Of a stretch of DNA of 64,000 nucleotides, positions 14,285 to 24,682 are shown piece by piece; position 1 is the first letter of the stretch, and every line of letters begins with the position of its first letter. Source of the stretch: Citrobacter amalonaticus (GTDB lineage: Bacteria; Pseudomonadota; Gammaproteobacteria; Enterobacterales; Enterobacteriaceae); contig NZ_JAGTXM010000002.1 in assembly GCF_018252635.1 (NCBI RefSeq), positions 1,010,962-1,074,961 on the forward strand, written 5' to 3'. The position numbers were made by a program, and so were the translations under genes. Under the pieces are notes generated by a model, which did no database searches, had not been told where the DNA came from, and saw nothing but the letters and a program-made list of their open reading frames with translations.

Positions 14285-14733
14285 TAAAAGGAGGTCCACT
14301 TTATACGATCGCCTGGTCGGGCAATCATGTTATATTTCTCTTGTGTACGATTTGAGATTCGGTATAGCGTTGTTACAAGTGAAGCCCAACCGAGCCAAGG
14401 GGTATAACGTGCGATAACGGCTGCAAGACTCGTCGTAGTTCTTATCTTTACACCTACAGGTGTTTTTACTCTTATCCCAAAAGGCGTTTTAACATCCTTC
14501 AAAATCATACGTGCATATTTCGAAATAACGCTAGTTCCCTTAATAGCCCCATCTGGTTTCGTTCTTGTTCTTAACCATGGTTGACCTGCAAGGATCGCAG
14601 CCCCAGAGACGGAATCAATCCCCATCTCGTTACAGAATTCTTCCAGGAAAATGATGTCGAGTAATTCACCCGGCGTTAAGTTAGTCGAGCCGTGATAAAA
14701 GTACGTCCCATTTGCTTCTTCCGTCGTATCCAT
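14284..14733 (-). CDS. STM2901-like protein of unknown function
   Basis: A 149-residue protein. The N-terminus (GTYFYHGSTNLTPGELLDII) and the centre (GAIKGTSVISKYAR) resemble what I recall as the STM2901 family, often annotated as phage or membrane protein; this is not verified. A moderately hydrophobic stretch (about residues 112-133, AAVIARYTPWLGWASLVTTLY) could be membrane-active, and the region before it is rich in Lys and Arg. It is first of a two-gene minus-strand unit. A GGAGCGG-like site lies upstream. Function unknown; toxin-immunity or adaptor roles are inference only. Confidence 0.72.
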   Translation of the reverse strand: MDTTEEANGTYFYHGSTNLTPGELLDIIFLEEFCNEMGIDSVSGAAILAGQPWLRTRTKPDGAIKGTSVISKYARMILKDVKTPFGIRVKTPVGVKIRTTTSLAAVIARYTPWLGWASLVTTLYRISNRTQEKYNMIARPGDRIKWTSF

Positions 14734-14929
14734 TCGCCGCTCCTTGCACTATCTGACAATGCTTTCAATGTAAACAGCCGAAAAGTAATGTCAAATAAAA
14801 TAATTTAAAAAAAACTAATAACATATGTTATTAACTCATAATTCCTTCTACACCGATCCGCATAATGTTGTGGTTTACCCCATTCCTTCCCCGCTTTACA
14901 CTAGTCGCGAAATTAAGACTGAGGTGGGA

Positions 14930-16294
14930 ATGAACGATTATAAAATGACGCCGGGTGAGTTGCGCGCCACCTGGGGTTTAGGGACCGTGTTTTCTCTGCG
15001 CATGCTTGGCATGTTTATGGTCCTGCCGGTTCTGACCACATACGGCATGGCGCTACAGGGTGCCAGCGAAGCCTTAATCGGGCTTGCCATCGGCATCTAT
15101 GGTCTGGCACAGGCCATTTTTCAGATCCCTTTTGGACTGCTCTCCGACCGTATCGGTCGTAAGCCGCTGATTGTCGGCGGACTTGCTGTGTTTATCCTCG
15201 GCAGCATCATTGCCGCGCTGTCAGACGCGATCTGGGGCATTATTCTTGGCCGAGCGTTACAGGGGTCGGGCGCGATCGCCGCCGCGGTGATGGCGTTGCT
15301 GTCAGACCTCACCCGCGAACAAAATCGCACGAAAGCGATGGCGTTTATTGGCGTAAGCTTTGGCATCACTTTCGCGATCGCTATGGTACTTGGACCAATA
15401 ATTACCCATGCTCTGGGACTCAATGCGCTTTTCTGGATGATTGCGGTCCTGGCGACGCTTGGGATCATCATTACGCTGTGGGTTGTGCCCGACAGTGCCA
15501 ACCACGTGCTCAATCGCGAATCGGGGATGGTGAAAGGCAGTTTCAGCAAAGTGCTCGCGGAGCCCAAACTACTGAAGCTCAACTTCGGCATCATGTGTCT
15601 GCATATTCTGCTAATGTCCACCTTCGTTGCCCTGCCCGGCCAACTTGCCGACGCCGGTCTGCCTGCCGCCGAACACTGGAAGGTGTATCTGGTGACGATG
15701 TTGATTTCCTTTGGCTCGGTCGTGCCGTTTATTATCTATGCCGAAGTGAAGCGGCGGATGAAACGGGTGTTCCTGTTCTGCGTGGCGCTGATTGTCGTCG
15801 CGGAAATTGTACTCTGGGGCGCGGGTAACCATTTCTGGGAACTGATTCTCGGCGTGCAACTGTTCTTCCTCGCCTTCAACCTGATGGAAGCCCTCCTTCC
15901 TTCACTGATCAGTAAAGAGTCTCCGGCGGGCTATAAGGGAACGGCGATGGGCGTCTACTCCACCAGCCAGTTTCTCGGCGTCGCGCTGGGCGGTTCACTG
16001 GGCGGCTGGGTCGACGGGATGTTTGACGGACAGACGGTTTTCCTTGCCGGGGCGTTTTTAGCCGTTGCCTGGCTCGCTGTCGCCAGCACCATGAAAGAGC
16101 CGCCGTATGTCAGTAGCCTGCGGGTGGTCATTCCACCGGAGATTGCCGCCGATGACGTGCTGAGACAGCGTTTACTGGCAACAGAAGGCGTCAGTGAAGT
16201 GTTGATTGCACAGCAGGAACATTCCGCCTATGTGAAAATCGACAGCAAAGTGACCAACCGCTTTGAAGTTGAGCAGGCCATCAGCCAGACGTAA
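14930..16294 (+). CDS. yajR: YajR, MFS transporter with C-terminal YAM domain
   Basis: Inner-membrane major-facilitator proton-driven exporter whose substrate is not established. The 454-residue product equals E. coli YajR. Twelve hydrophobic helices are present, with the MFS signature LSDRIGRKPLI after helix 2 and the RALQGSGA helix typical of drug/H+ antiporters. The last 70 residues are soluble (VLRQRLLATEGVSEVLIAQQ), the ferredoxin-like YAM domain of this family. The start at 14930 gives MNDYKMTPGELRATWG after GAGGTGGGA. A frame extending 35 residues upstream is not conserved. Confidence 0.96.
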   Translation: MNDYKMTPGELRATWGLGTVFSLRMLGMFMVLPVLTTYGMALQGASEALIGLAIGIYGLAQAIFQIPFGLLSDRIGRKPLIVGGLAVFILGSIIAALSDAIWGIILGRALQGSGAIAAAVMALLSDLTREQNRTKAMAFIGVSFGITFAIAMVLGPIITHALGLNALFWMIAVLATLGIIITLWVVPDSANHVLNRESGMVKGSFSKVLAEPKLLKLNFGIMCLHILLMSTFVALPGQLADAGLPAAEHWKVYLVTMLISFGSVVPFIIYAEVKRRMKRVFLFCVALIVVAEIVLWGAGNHFWELILGVQLFFLAFNLMEALLPSLISKESPAGYKGTAMGVYSTSQFLGVALGGSLGGWVDGMFDGQTVFLAGAFLAVAWLAVASTMKEPPYVSSLRVVIPPEIAADDVLRQRLLATEGVSEVLIAQQEHSAYVKIDSKVTNRFEVEQAISQT

Positions 16295-16301
16295 AAAAGA
16301 A

Positions 16302-16325
16302 AACGGTCCGGAGAGCCGGACCGTT
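16302..16325 (-). terminator. Terminator of yajQ (convergent with yajR)
   Basis: AACGGTCCG and CGGACCGTT form a perfect 9-base stem. On the minus strand it is followed by TTCTTTTTT, so it best terminates yajQ; it may also act for yajR. Confidence 0.8.
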
Positions 16326-16329
16326 AAGA

Positions 16330-16821
16330 TTAATCGCGGAAGTTTTTAAACTGGAACGGCTGTCCCAAATCGCCGCCGCGCACCAGCGCCATCACGGACT
16401 GGAGGTCATCACGGGATTTGCCGGTCACGCGAATCTCCTCGCCCTGAATCTGCGCCTGCACCTTCAGCTTGCTGTCTTTAATCAGCTTAACAATTTTCTT
16501 CTGCACGGCGCTCTCGATGCCCTGCTTCAGCTTCGCTTCCACAAACCAGGTTTTCCCACTGTGGACGAACTCTTCCGGGACATCGAGGGATGCCCCTTCA
16601 ATGCCACGTTTAAGCAGCTTGGCACGCAGAATGTCCAGCAACTGGTTGACCTGGAAATCGGATTCGCTCAGCACTTTGATGGTCTTATTGGCATCATTGA
16701 GTTCAATGGTCGCTTCAACGCCACGAAAATCAAAACGTGACTCTACTTCACGAATGGCGTTATCCACACCGTTACGTGCTTCCTGAAGATCGACTTCAGA
16801 AACAATATCGAAAGATGGCAT
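16330..16821 (-). CDS. yajQ: YajQ family nucleotide-binding protein
   Basis: YajQ proteins bind nucleotides or RNA, and cyclic-di-GMP has been reported for a homologue in another genus; the cellular role in enterics is unsettled. The 163-residue product starting [17 protein letters not shown] is full length and highly conserved, with repeated domain edges [10 protein letters not shown] and [28 protein letters not shown]. The ATG at 16819-16821 has AGAGGAAAAG upstream. It is convergent with yajR and divergent from panE. Confidence 0.96.
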   Translation of the reverse strand: MPSFDIVSEVDLQEARNGVDNAIREVESRFDFRGVEATIELNDANKTIKVLSESDFQVNQLLDILRAKLLKRGIEGASLDVPEEFVHSGKTWFVEAKLKQGIESAVQKKIVKLIKDSKLKVQAQIQGEEIRVTGKSRDDLQSVMALVRGGDLGQPFQFKNFRD

Positions 16822-16934
16822 CTTTTCCTCTCCCTTCATTTTTGATGCGAAGCATAATACCTGCAAAGTCTCTCAACAGACAGCGCTATACTATGTTAGC
16901 AAACACCTGGTGCTGTTGCGGGTGAGGAGGAAGA

Positions 16935-18399
<1,465 letters not shown>

Positions 18400-18405
18400 T
18401 TTGAT

Positions 18406-18433
18406 TGCCGGGTGATCTCACTGCCACCCGGCA
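18406..18433. repeat. REP-like hairpin between yajL and the Mo-enzyme operon
   Basis: TGCCGGGTG (18406-18414) and CACCCGGCA (18425-18433) are a perfect inverted repeat. The sequence resembles a degenerate REP element. It lies between two convergent stop codons and may protect both 3' ends. Confidence 0.6.
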
Positions 18434-18440
18434 CAATCAT

Positions 18441-19229
18441 TCAAAACCAGGGCGCGGAACTCATCACATTGCTGTAAAACAGCATTCTACCGGCCAGTTC
18501 CCCCGTGATGATTAATGCCACCCATACCCAACTGCGCATCCCGCCGTTCAGACGTGATATCCCCCACACTGCGACACACACGCTGGCGAAGAGCTGCCAC
18601 CAGAGCAGAGGGCTTGACGCATCGGCACCCGGAACCTGATAGCGAAGACACAGCGCGCCGGCGCTCAGTACAATGCCAGCGACAATCCCCGTATTACAGA
18701 CCGTAGAAAGTGAAAGGTGCCAGTACGCTCTGGCAATGGAGACGCTCATAAACCCCGTCAGCAGCGCCGTTCCCAGGAACGCGGCTGGCGTCGCAGCGTT
18801 ATGCCAGAGCGGGTGTAGCGGCATTTGGTAATAGACCTGCGACGTCACCAGAATGGTGCCCAATCCCACCAGTGCCGTTACGCCGCCCAGCAGGGTAACC
18901 CCGCGCTGTGCTGGCCTGAACCAGCACAGCAGTAGCCAGCAAAACATCGCGCCATTAAGCGCAATACAGGCGACCACTTCCCGACTAAGCCAGGAACTCC
19001 GTAATCCATTCAGGGAGCGATAAGCCCCTTCAGGCGATCCCAGATGCGCCAGCGAAGCAAGCGATCCTGCTACGGTGATAACCCAGAACAGCAACGCCAG
19101 CGTGCGGTAGTGGATTGGGCTGAATTCTTCTACGCACAATAACTGACACAGTGTCAGCGCCAGTACCCCACCGATTCCCCATTGCACGAACACGGTGAAG
19201 AAGACCAATGGCAATTCATAATGTTCCAT
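18441..19229 (-). CDS. DmsC-like membrane anchor subunit
   Basis: Predicted quinol-oxidising membrane anchor for the adjacent Mo/Fe-S enzyme. The 262 residues contain about eight hydrophobic helices. Motifs PLVFFTVFVQWGIGG near the start and LASLAHLGSPEGAYRSLNGLRSSWLSREV align with the DmsC family (E. coli HLGSP...SLNR...LSNEI), including the conserved His of HLGSP. The ATG at 19227-19229 has GAGGAG upstream and lies 10 bases after the B-subunit gene. It belongs to the same family as DmsC/YnfH but is clearly divergent, so no symbol is given. Confidence 0.85.
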   Translation of the reverse strand: MEHYELPLVFFTVFVQWGIGGVLALTLCQLLCVEEFSPIHYRTLALLFWVITVAGSLASLAHLGSPEGAYRSLNGLRSSWLSREVVACIALNGAMFCWLLLCWFRPAQRGVTLLGGVTALVGLGTILVTSQVYYQMPLHPLWHNAATPAAFLGTALLTGFMSVSIARAYWHLSLSTVCNTGIVAGIVLSAGALCLRYQVPGADASSPLLWWQLFASVCVAVWGISRLNGGMRSWVWVALIITGELAGRMLFYSNVMSSAPWF

Positions 19230-19239
19230 TTCGTTCTCC

Positions 19240-19785
19240 TCAATCCCGCGGCGGAATAATGACAATGTTAGGCTGACTGATCGTGTGATCGGGCAGGTTG
19301 TAGCGTTTTTCCAGCACCGCCCACTGCGTCGTATGCTCTTTACGCAACTCCGCTATCTCGCCAAAACGTAATACGCCTGCCGGACAGGATTCTACGCAGC
19401 GCGGCTGCAATCCTTCATCGAGTCGTTCAGCACACAGATTACACTTACTGGTTTTCCCTTCGGCGGGATCGTACACCGGGGCACTCCACGGGCAGGCCAT
19501 GATGCACATCCGACAACCGATGCACCGCTCATGATCCTGTACGACAATGCCGTCTGCTCGTTTGCTGTACGTCCCGGCCGGGCAGACTTTCATGCACTGA
19601 GGGTCATCACAGTGGTTGCACGACATGCTGATGAAGGCCTGCGTGTTGGGCTCATCCGTATGACGCTCGCGAACCCGACGCCACAGTACCCCGAGCGGCG
19701 TCATGTTTTCCGATTTGCAGGCCATGCTACAGGTTTTACAGCCGTAGCAGTTTTGCATATCAATAAGAAATCCATACTGTTTCAT
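19240..19785 (-). CDS. DmsB-like four-cluster [4Fe-4S] ferredoxin subunit
   Basis: Electron-transfer subunit linking the membrane anchor to the Mo subunit. The 181 residues carry four Cys groups: Cys13/16/19/23, Cys56/59/64/68, Cys88/91/94/98 and Cys115/118/130/134, as in DmsB. It has no export signal, so it would be carried out by the Tat signal of the A subunit. The start MKQYGFLIDMQNCYGC at 19785 follows GGGAGG and lies five bases after the A-subunit gene. It is shorter than E. coli DmsB (about 205 residues), mostly at the C-terminus. Confidence 0.9.
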   Translation of the reverse strand: MKQYGFLIDMQNCYGCKTCSMACKSENMTPLGVLWRRVRERHTDEPNTQAFISMSCNHCDDPQCMKVCPAGTYSKRADGIVVQDHERCIGCRMCIMACPWSAPVYDPAEGKTSKCNLCAERLDEGLQPRCVESCPAGVLRFGEIAELRKEHTTQWAVLEKRYNLPDHTISQPNIVIIPPRD

Positions 19786-19790
19786 CGTGA

Positions 19791-22124
19791 TTAAGCCTCC
19801 CTTCTCACATCGACGAGCGTACTGTTGCAACAGTGCCCATTCCCCAATACTTCTACCTGATCGTTAGTCACATGGCTGCTGCTTCCCCCCTGCTGCTCCC
19901 ACCAGCCGTTATCCAGACTCACGACTCCGCGTTTGATATGGGTGGTCACGTCGGCAATCGCCCGATGCTGACCGCGATGATTGAACACCACGACCCACTC
20001 TCCGGGCTGAATCTGACGCTGGCGGGCATCTTCCGGGTGGATCATCACGTTCGGACGGTTACGCTGAACCTCCAGGATCCACTCGTTCATCCCGTGGCTG
20101 GAATGCACGCTGCGCGCCAGTTTGCGCTGCACTGCCATTAACGGGTAGGTTTGGGCGAGCTCAGGCGATCCTTTGACCGATTCTTTCACCTGCATCCAGG
20201 TCACTACCGGCAGGAAATCTTTTTTCGTCCACTCCTCGATGTACAGATGCGCTTTGCCGGTCGAGGTGAGGAACTTACCGTCTTTGAACGGGATCCAGTC
20301 GTCTTCAACAGGACAAACCGGCCCTTTTTTCAGCATGTCGCGGGTAATGCCCGAGCCTTTCAGGCAGGTGTCGATATAGTGCTCAATAGGCTGGTTGAAA
20401 ACCTCGCCAAAGCCAAAACGCTCCGCCAGGCGAGCAAATATCCAGTAATCAGGCCTGGCTTCTCCTGGCGGTTCCACTGCCTTCTCCATCAGTTGCACAT
20501 AGTGGCTGCGCACGCCCGCCATTAAACTAACATCCTCAAAAATGGTCGTGACGGGGAGTACCAGATCGGCGTACAGCGCAGACGAGCTCATCAGGTTATC
20601 GGCTACCACCACAAACGGCACTTTCTTAAAGGCCTCTCTCACCTGATTGGTATTGGGCAGTTGGGTCATCGCGCCCAGCGTCATGTTCCACCAGAATTTA
20701 ATTGCGTGCGGTTTTTCGTTAACAACCCAGTCACCGATTTTGGGAATAGGAATGGGGGGAATTTTGGCCGCATTCGGCGCGGGAGGAACGATGGGCGAGA
20801 ATTTTGCCATCTGTCGAACGCCACCCGCATCGCAGACCCCTGCCCCGGCTTTACCGATATTGCCGGTAATCAGCGCCAGATAGAACTGGCTGGCCGCAAC
20901 GTACGTACCGAACTCGGTTCGTTGCGCGCCAGACATGTTCTGCACGATCATCGCCGGCTGCGTTGCGGCGTAATCTCGTGCCAGACGGAATACCGTCTGC
21001 GCGGGCACGTCAGTCTCTTCCTCCACTTTCTGCGCGGTCCAGGGTTTTGCCTGCGCCCAGACGTTATCCAGCACGGTGGTAAATTCACTGTTAGCAGGCA
21101 ACTCCTCACTCAACAATGCGGGTATCACGCCGGGCTCATCATGCCGTCTCAGGGTCTGACTTTGAGTATCAAAGACCAGATAACTGTCCGCGTCATTGGG
21201 GTCGGCACGCATTAACTGCTGCTGTTTATCCACCAGATACACCGCACCGGTATGCGCGCGCAGGAAATCCGCGTCATAGCGTTTTTCCTGCATAATGATG
21301 TTAATCATCCCTAACGCCAGGGCGATATCGGTACCCGGCACGATCGGTACCCACTCGTCGGCTTTGGCCGCCGTTTCGTTAAATCGCGGGTCAATCACCA
21401 CCAACCGTGCGCCGTTTCGCTGTGCCTGAGAATAGTTTTTAAAATAGGCATGCATGGTGACCGCCGGGTTATTCCCCCAGCACAAAATGTAGCGACTGTC
21501 TGCAATGGTGTCGCGGGTATCAGCATAGCGCAGGCCAACCATCGGCATCATCGCAGCGGTGACCGCCGCGCAACAGAGTGAACCGGCGGTTTTGGTACTG
21601 CCGCCGAGATAATCGAAAAAGGCTTTGGCCATATCGTTTTTGATGGAGTCCATGTTCCCGGATGCGGCAGTCAGCAGTAGGCCTTTGTTTCCGTCGGTGG
21701 CAATGGTTTCTCTGATTTTCTGTTCAATGAGATCCAGCGCGGCGTCCCAGGCGATCGGTTTAAATTTCCCCTCGCCTTTTTCTCCTGTTCGCAGCAATGG
21801 TTGCGTCAGCCGTAATGGGTGATAAACCCATTTGGTGCGGCTAATTCCTCGTAAACAGCATTTCACGTTGAAGCCTTTCGTCGCTTCAATTTTCATTAAC
21901 CGGTCTTTCCAGACGTACGCTGTCAGGTTGCAGTGCAAACATTCCATCGCACAGGTCGAACGAAACGTCTGGTAATCCGTTTGTTTAAGACGAACCCGGG
22001 GCAACGGTGAACCGTTGGCCTGACGGAGCGTCAGAAACGTCGGCGCCAGTGAGGATAACCCCACCACACCGAACCCTTTTAACAGGGTTCTTCTTTTTAA
22101 TTGGATATTGCTCATTGCGTCCAT
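19791..22124 (-). CDS. Molybdopterin oxidoreductase catalytic subunit (DMSO reductase superfamily)
   Basis: About 777 residues, Tat-exported: twin arginines are at 11-12 in LKRRTLLKGFG. I chose the ATG at 22122-22124 because AGAGGC sits before it; another ATG lies 24 bases upstream. Near residues 58-65 is CAMECLHC (CX3CX2C), with a fourth Cys in KCCLRG near 89-90, for one [4Fe-4S]. At the position where DmsA has the Ser Mo ligand, the sequence is AGSLCCAAV (Cys184/185), so a Cys ligand is likely, as in thiosulfate, polysulfide or nitrate reductases. The C-terminal pterin domain (SSSHVTNDQVEVLG) is present. Substrate is not known; a plain DMSO reductase assignment is doubtful. No DmsD-type chaperone is adjacent. 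It is first gene of an A-B-C operon divergent from an IclR regulator. Confidence 0.85.
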   Translation of the reverse strand: MDAMSNIQLKRRTLLKGFGVVGLSSLAPTFLTLRQANGSPLPRVRLKQTDYQTFRSTCAMECLHCNLTAYVWKDRLMKIEATKGFNVKCCLRGISRTKWVYHPLRLTQPLLRTGEKGEGKFKPIAWDAALDLIEQKIRETIATDGNKGLLLTAASGNMDSIKNDMAKAFFDYLGGSTKTAGSLCCAAVTAAMMPMVGLRYADTRDTIADSRYILCWGNNPAVTMHAYFKNYSQAQRNGARLVVIDPRFNETAAKADEWVPIVPGTDIALALGMINIIMQEKRYDADFLRAHTGAVYLVDKQQQLMRADPNDADSYLVFDTQSQTLRRHDEPGVIPALLSEELPANSEFTTVLDNVWAQAKPWTAQKVEEETDVPAQTVFRLARDYAATQPAMIVQNMSGAQRTEFGTYVAASQFYLALITGNIGKAGAGVCDAGGVRQMAKFSPIVPPAPNAAKIPPIPIPKIGDWVVNEKPHAIKFWWNMTLGAMTQLPNTNQVREAFKKVPFVVVADNLMSSSALYADLVLPVTTIFEDVSLMAGVRSHYVQLMEKAVEPPGEARPDYWIFARLAERFGFGEVFNQPIEHYIDTCLKGSGITRDMLKKGPVCPVEDDWIPFKDGKFLTSTGKAHLYIEEWTKKDFLPVVTWMQVKESVKGSPELAQTYPLMAVQRKLARSVHSSHGMNEWILEVQRNRPNVMIHPEDARQRQIQPGEWVVVFNHRGQHRAIADVTTHIKRGVVSLDNGWWEQQGGSSSHVTNDQVEVLGNGHCCNSTLVDVRREA

Positions 22125-22175
22125 GTTCTTGCCTCTAAAAAAGTTCATTATTAGTTAACCCATGTTCACCAGTGA

Positions 22176-22194
22176 TTAACCTGATACAGGTCAA
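22176..22194. promoter_or_regulatory. Palindromic operator candidate in the divergent Mo-enzyme/iclR promoter
   Basis: TTAACCTG, a central ATA and CAGGTCAA form a 19-base near-perfect palindrome (7 of 8 arm pairs) in the 170-base divergent region. It is a reasonable binding site for the adjacent IclR-type protein, or a half-conserved FNR-like site. A TATACT box at 22262-22267 may serve the regulator; no convincing -35 was seen. Confidence 0.4.
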
Positions 22195-22294
22195 CATCTA
22201 ACCATTTAGGAGTAGTGAGCGTTTTAAATTGCGAAGGCGGTACTGATTTCAGCCGCGATGGTATACTCGCGAAGAATCAAAAAAGAGAATGCAT

Positions 22295-22990
22295 ATGGCT
22301 GAAACATCGCAAGGGGTCAATTCGGTTGATATCGCCGTCAACATTCTGGCGTTTGTTGCCAGTCAAAATGGTCAGGCACGCGCCATCGATATCGCCACGG
22401 GATGCAACCTGTCGAAAAGTCGTTTACACAAGTATCTGGTCTCACTTTGTCGAACCGGTATGCTGGGGCAAAACGAAAAAGGACTTTATTGCCTTGGGAC
22501 AACCCTCCTTCAGATGGCGGGTAAGTCAACGGCTGCACGCGATCCGGTGAGTGAACTCAATATGGCGCTGATCGCGTTTCGCGATACTTTTAATCACTCT
22601 ACCGGCGTGGTGGTTGAGACGGACGGCGGATTAGTGCTGAAACACTACAATCGCAGCTTCCGCAATGTAGATATCGATTTTCTGCCCAACACACCCGTTC
22701 CGCTTCACGCCAGTTCCGCGGGTCAGGTGTTCATGAGTTATTCGGACTATCAGCCGCAAAATCAGGCACAGATCCAGTTGATTGAACAAATACGCGCTCG
22801 GGGCTACGCGGTACGCCACAATCCGACACAGGGGATCCCTGGTGCACAGTCGATTGCCTGTCCATTACGGAATAAAAAGGGAGAACTGGTGGCGATTGCC
22901 GTGACGATGGGGTTCTTCAGTACAGACGACATGCCGCAGATTGCCGGGCATTTAGTGAGAAGCGTCGAAGCGCTTCAACCGCAGCAGTAA
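22295..22990 (+). CDS. IclR-family transcriptional regulator
   Basis: A 231-residue regulator with an N-terminal winged helix (SVDIAVNILAFVASQNGQARAIDIA, then KSRLHKYLVSLCRTGML) and a C-terminal IclR ligand domain (TGVVVETDGGLVL, SAGQVFMSY, then SIACPLRNKKGELVAIAVTMG). The ATG at 22295 has AGAG seven bases upstream; an ATG at 22289 is too close to it. It is divergent from the Mo-enzyme operon, so it most likely controls that operon in response to a small substrate-related ligand. The ligand cannot be told from sequence. Confidence 0.88.
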   Translation: MAETSQGVNSVDIAVNILAFVASQNGQARAIDIATGCNLSKSRLHKYLVSLCRTGMLGQNEKGLYCLGTTLLQMAGKSTAARDPVSELNMALIAFRDTFNHSTGVVVETDGGLVLKHYNRSFRNVDIDFLPNTPVPLHASSAGQVFMSYSDYQPQNQAQIQLIEQIRARGYAVRHNPTQGIPGAQSIACPLRNKKGELVAIAVTMGFFSTDDMPQIAGHLVRSVEALQPQQ

Positions 22991-22992
22991 AA

Positions 22993-23019
22993 TTCCCCCA
23001 GCGCAGATGGCTGGGGGAA
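22993..23019. terminator. Convergent terminator hairpin, iclR/thiI
   Basis: TTCCCCCAGC and GCTGGGGGAA form a perfect 10-base stem with a 7-base loop between the two convergent stops. T-tracts are short on both sides. Confidence 0.65.
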
Positions 23020-23026
23020 ATCGTGG

Positions 23027-24475
23027 TTACGGGCGATATACCTTCACATTCACAAAGCCCTGCTCACGCAGATACAGCGCCTGCAGACGGCTCATCACGC
23101 CGCGCTCGCACCACAGCAGCCAGGTTTTGCTCTGGTCGAGATCGCCGAATTGCGTACTCAGCTTGTAGAACGGCAGCGAAACCACATCCACGCCATCCAC
23201 CTTCAGCGGTTTATCGTCCTGCTCATCGACAGAGCGGATATCCAGAATCACGTCGTTCGGGCCGAAGCCGCTGACGGTTTCGACTTCCACGACCTCCTGC
23301 TGAGTCTGCTGCGCGATTTCGCGAATATCGACATTGCTGGCTTCTTCAACCACCTTATCGAGGATGCTGAAGTCAAAGTTCTGTTCTTCCGCTTCAATCT
23401 TCGACTTGATGGCTTTCACCGTCGGACTTTTTGAAATTACGCCGCAGTATTCCGGCATGGTGCGGGCAAAATCTTCAGTCCCAATCTGGCGCGCCAGATT
23501 GATGATGTGCTCTTTATCGTAAGCGATCAGTGGACGCAGAATCAGCGTATCGGAGACATTATCGATCAGACGCAGGTTGGTCAGCGTCTGGCTGGAGACC
23601 TGTCCCAGCGCTTCGCCGGTGACCAGCGCCTGCACGCCATAGCGTTCTGCCACTTTCGACGCCGCACGAACCATCATACGTTTCAGCACTACGCCCATCT
23701 GACCGTCATCGACTTTCTCGAGGATCTCACCGACCACCGGTTCAAAGTTGATGGCGACAAATCGCACGCGATGCGAACTGCCGAAGCGGTTCCACAGATA
23801 GTGCGCCACCTGACGAACGCCGATTTCATGCGCCGCGCCGCCGAGGTTAAAGAAGCAGTAGTGAACACGGCAGCCACGACGCATCAGCATATAGCTGGAA
23901 ACGCCGGAGTCGAAGCCGCCGGAGATCAGCGACAGTACGTCTTCCTGCGTCCCGATCGGGAAACCGCCGATCCCTTCGTAGCGGCCTTTAATCAGCAGCA
24001 GACGATCGTCTTCGACTTCCAGATGGACTGTCACGTCCGGGTTGGTCAACTTCACGCGCGCTGATTCAATATGCTGGTTTAAACCGCCGCCAACGTAACG
24101 TTCCACATCGATAGAGCTAAACTCGTGTTTACCGCGACGTTTAACGCGCACGCAGAAAGTTTTGCCTTCCAGCCGATCGCGGTATTGTGCCAGCGCCTTC
24201 TCGAAAATATCGTGCATGTCGGTAAACGGCACGTCTTCGACTTCAAGAATGTGGTGAATTCCCGGGATACGGGTCAGCGCGTCGCGGATGGCCAGACGCT
24301 GATTTTCATCTTTTGCGCGAACTTCGATGTTATCCCAGTGGCGAACAACGGCGAGGGTCCCATCATAGTGCTTTAAAACGTTACGAATGTTCCCGGTCAG
24401 CATTTTTATAAAGCGCAAACGCACAGATTGGCTTTTGATGGTGATTTCCGGGAACAATTTAATGATAAACTTCAT
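23027..24475 (-). CDS. thiI: ThiI, tRNA 4-thiouridine synthase and thiamin sulfur carrier
   Basis: ThiI transfers sulfur from IscS to make s4U at tRNA position 8 and to ThiS for thiamin thiazole. The 482 residues match E. coli. Domains in order are the ferredoxin-like and THUMP region (1-165), the PP-loop ATPase with [12 protein letters not shown], and a C-terminal rhodanese domain (about 390-482) whose persulfide Cys lies in [11 protein letters not shown]. The second redox Cys is in EYCGVISK. It is divergent from xseB-ispA-dxs, which makes thiamin and isoprenoid precursors. Confidence 0.97.
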   Translation of the reverse strand: MKFIIKLFPEITIKSQSVRLRFIKMLTGNIRNVLKHYDGTLAVVRHWDNIEVRAKDENQRLAIRDALTRIPGIHHILEVEDVPFTDMHDIFEKALAQYRDRLEGKTFCVRVKRRGKHEFSSIDVERYVGGGLNQHIESARVKLTNPDVTVHLEVEDDRLLLIKGRYEGIGGFPIGTQEDVLSLISGGFDSGVSSYMLMRRGCRVHYCFFNLGGAAHEIGVRQVAHYLWNRFGSSHRVRFVAINFEPVVGEILEKVDDGQMGVVLKRMMVRAASKVAERYGVQALVTGEALGQVSSQTLTNLRLIDNVSDTLILRPLIAYDKEHIINLARQIGTEDFARTMPEYCGVISKSPTVKAIKSKIEAEEQNFDFSILDKVVEEASNVDIREIAQQTQQEVVEVETVSGFGPNDVILDIRSVDEQDDKPLKVDGVDVVSLPFYKLSTQFGDLDQSKTWLLWCERGVMSRLQALYLREQGFVNVKVYRP

Positions 24476-24682
24476 GGCAGCAATGGTTCTTGAGCAAGTC
24501 TTAATGACTTGTTATGGGAAAAAGTACAGCAGCCCATACCCGCGGCTGCATCCAGGCGCGGAAGTATATCACTATCACGCGGATCCTGTGCACATCCCCT
24601 TACCATTGTGCGTTATTTGCTTATCAGTACGAGTCCGTTACCATAGTCTCGTGCTGCCATTACAGAGAGTCAGACATTCATT

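Noticed and set aside
14284-14299. Upstream ATG for the DUF1493-like gene
   Set aside because: It has no ribosome site (CCTCC on the coding strand is the reverse of one); the TAATG-coupled ATG is better.
18441-22124. Naming the operon dmsABC outright
   Set aside because: The Mo-ligand region has Cys not Ser and the Fe-S motif spacing differs from DmsA, so the substrate should not be implied.
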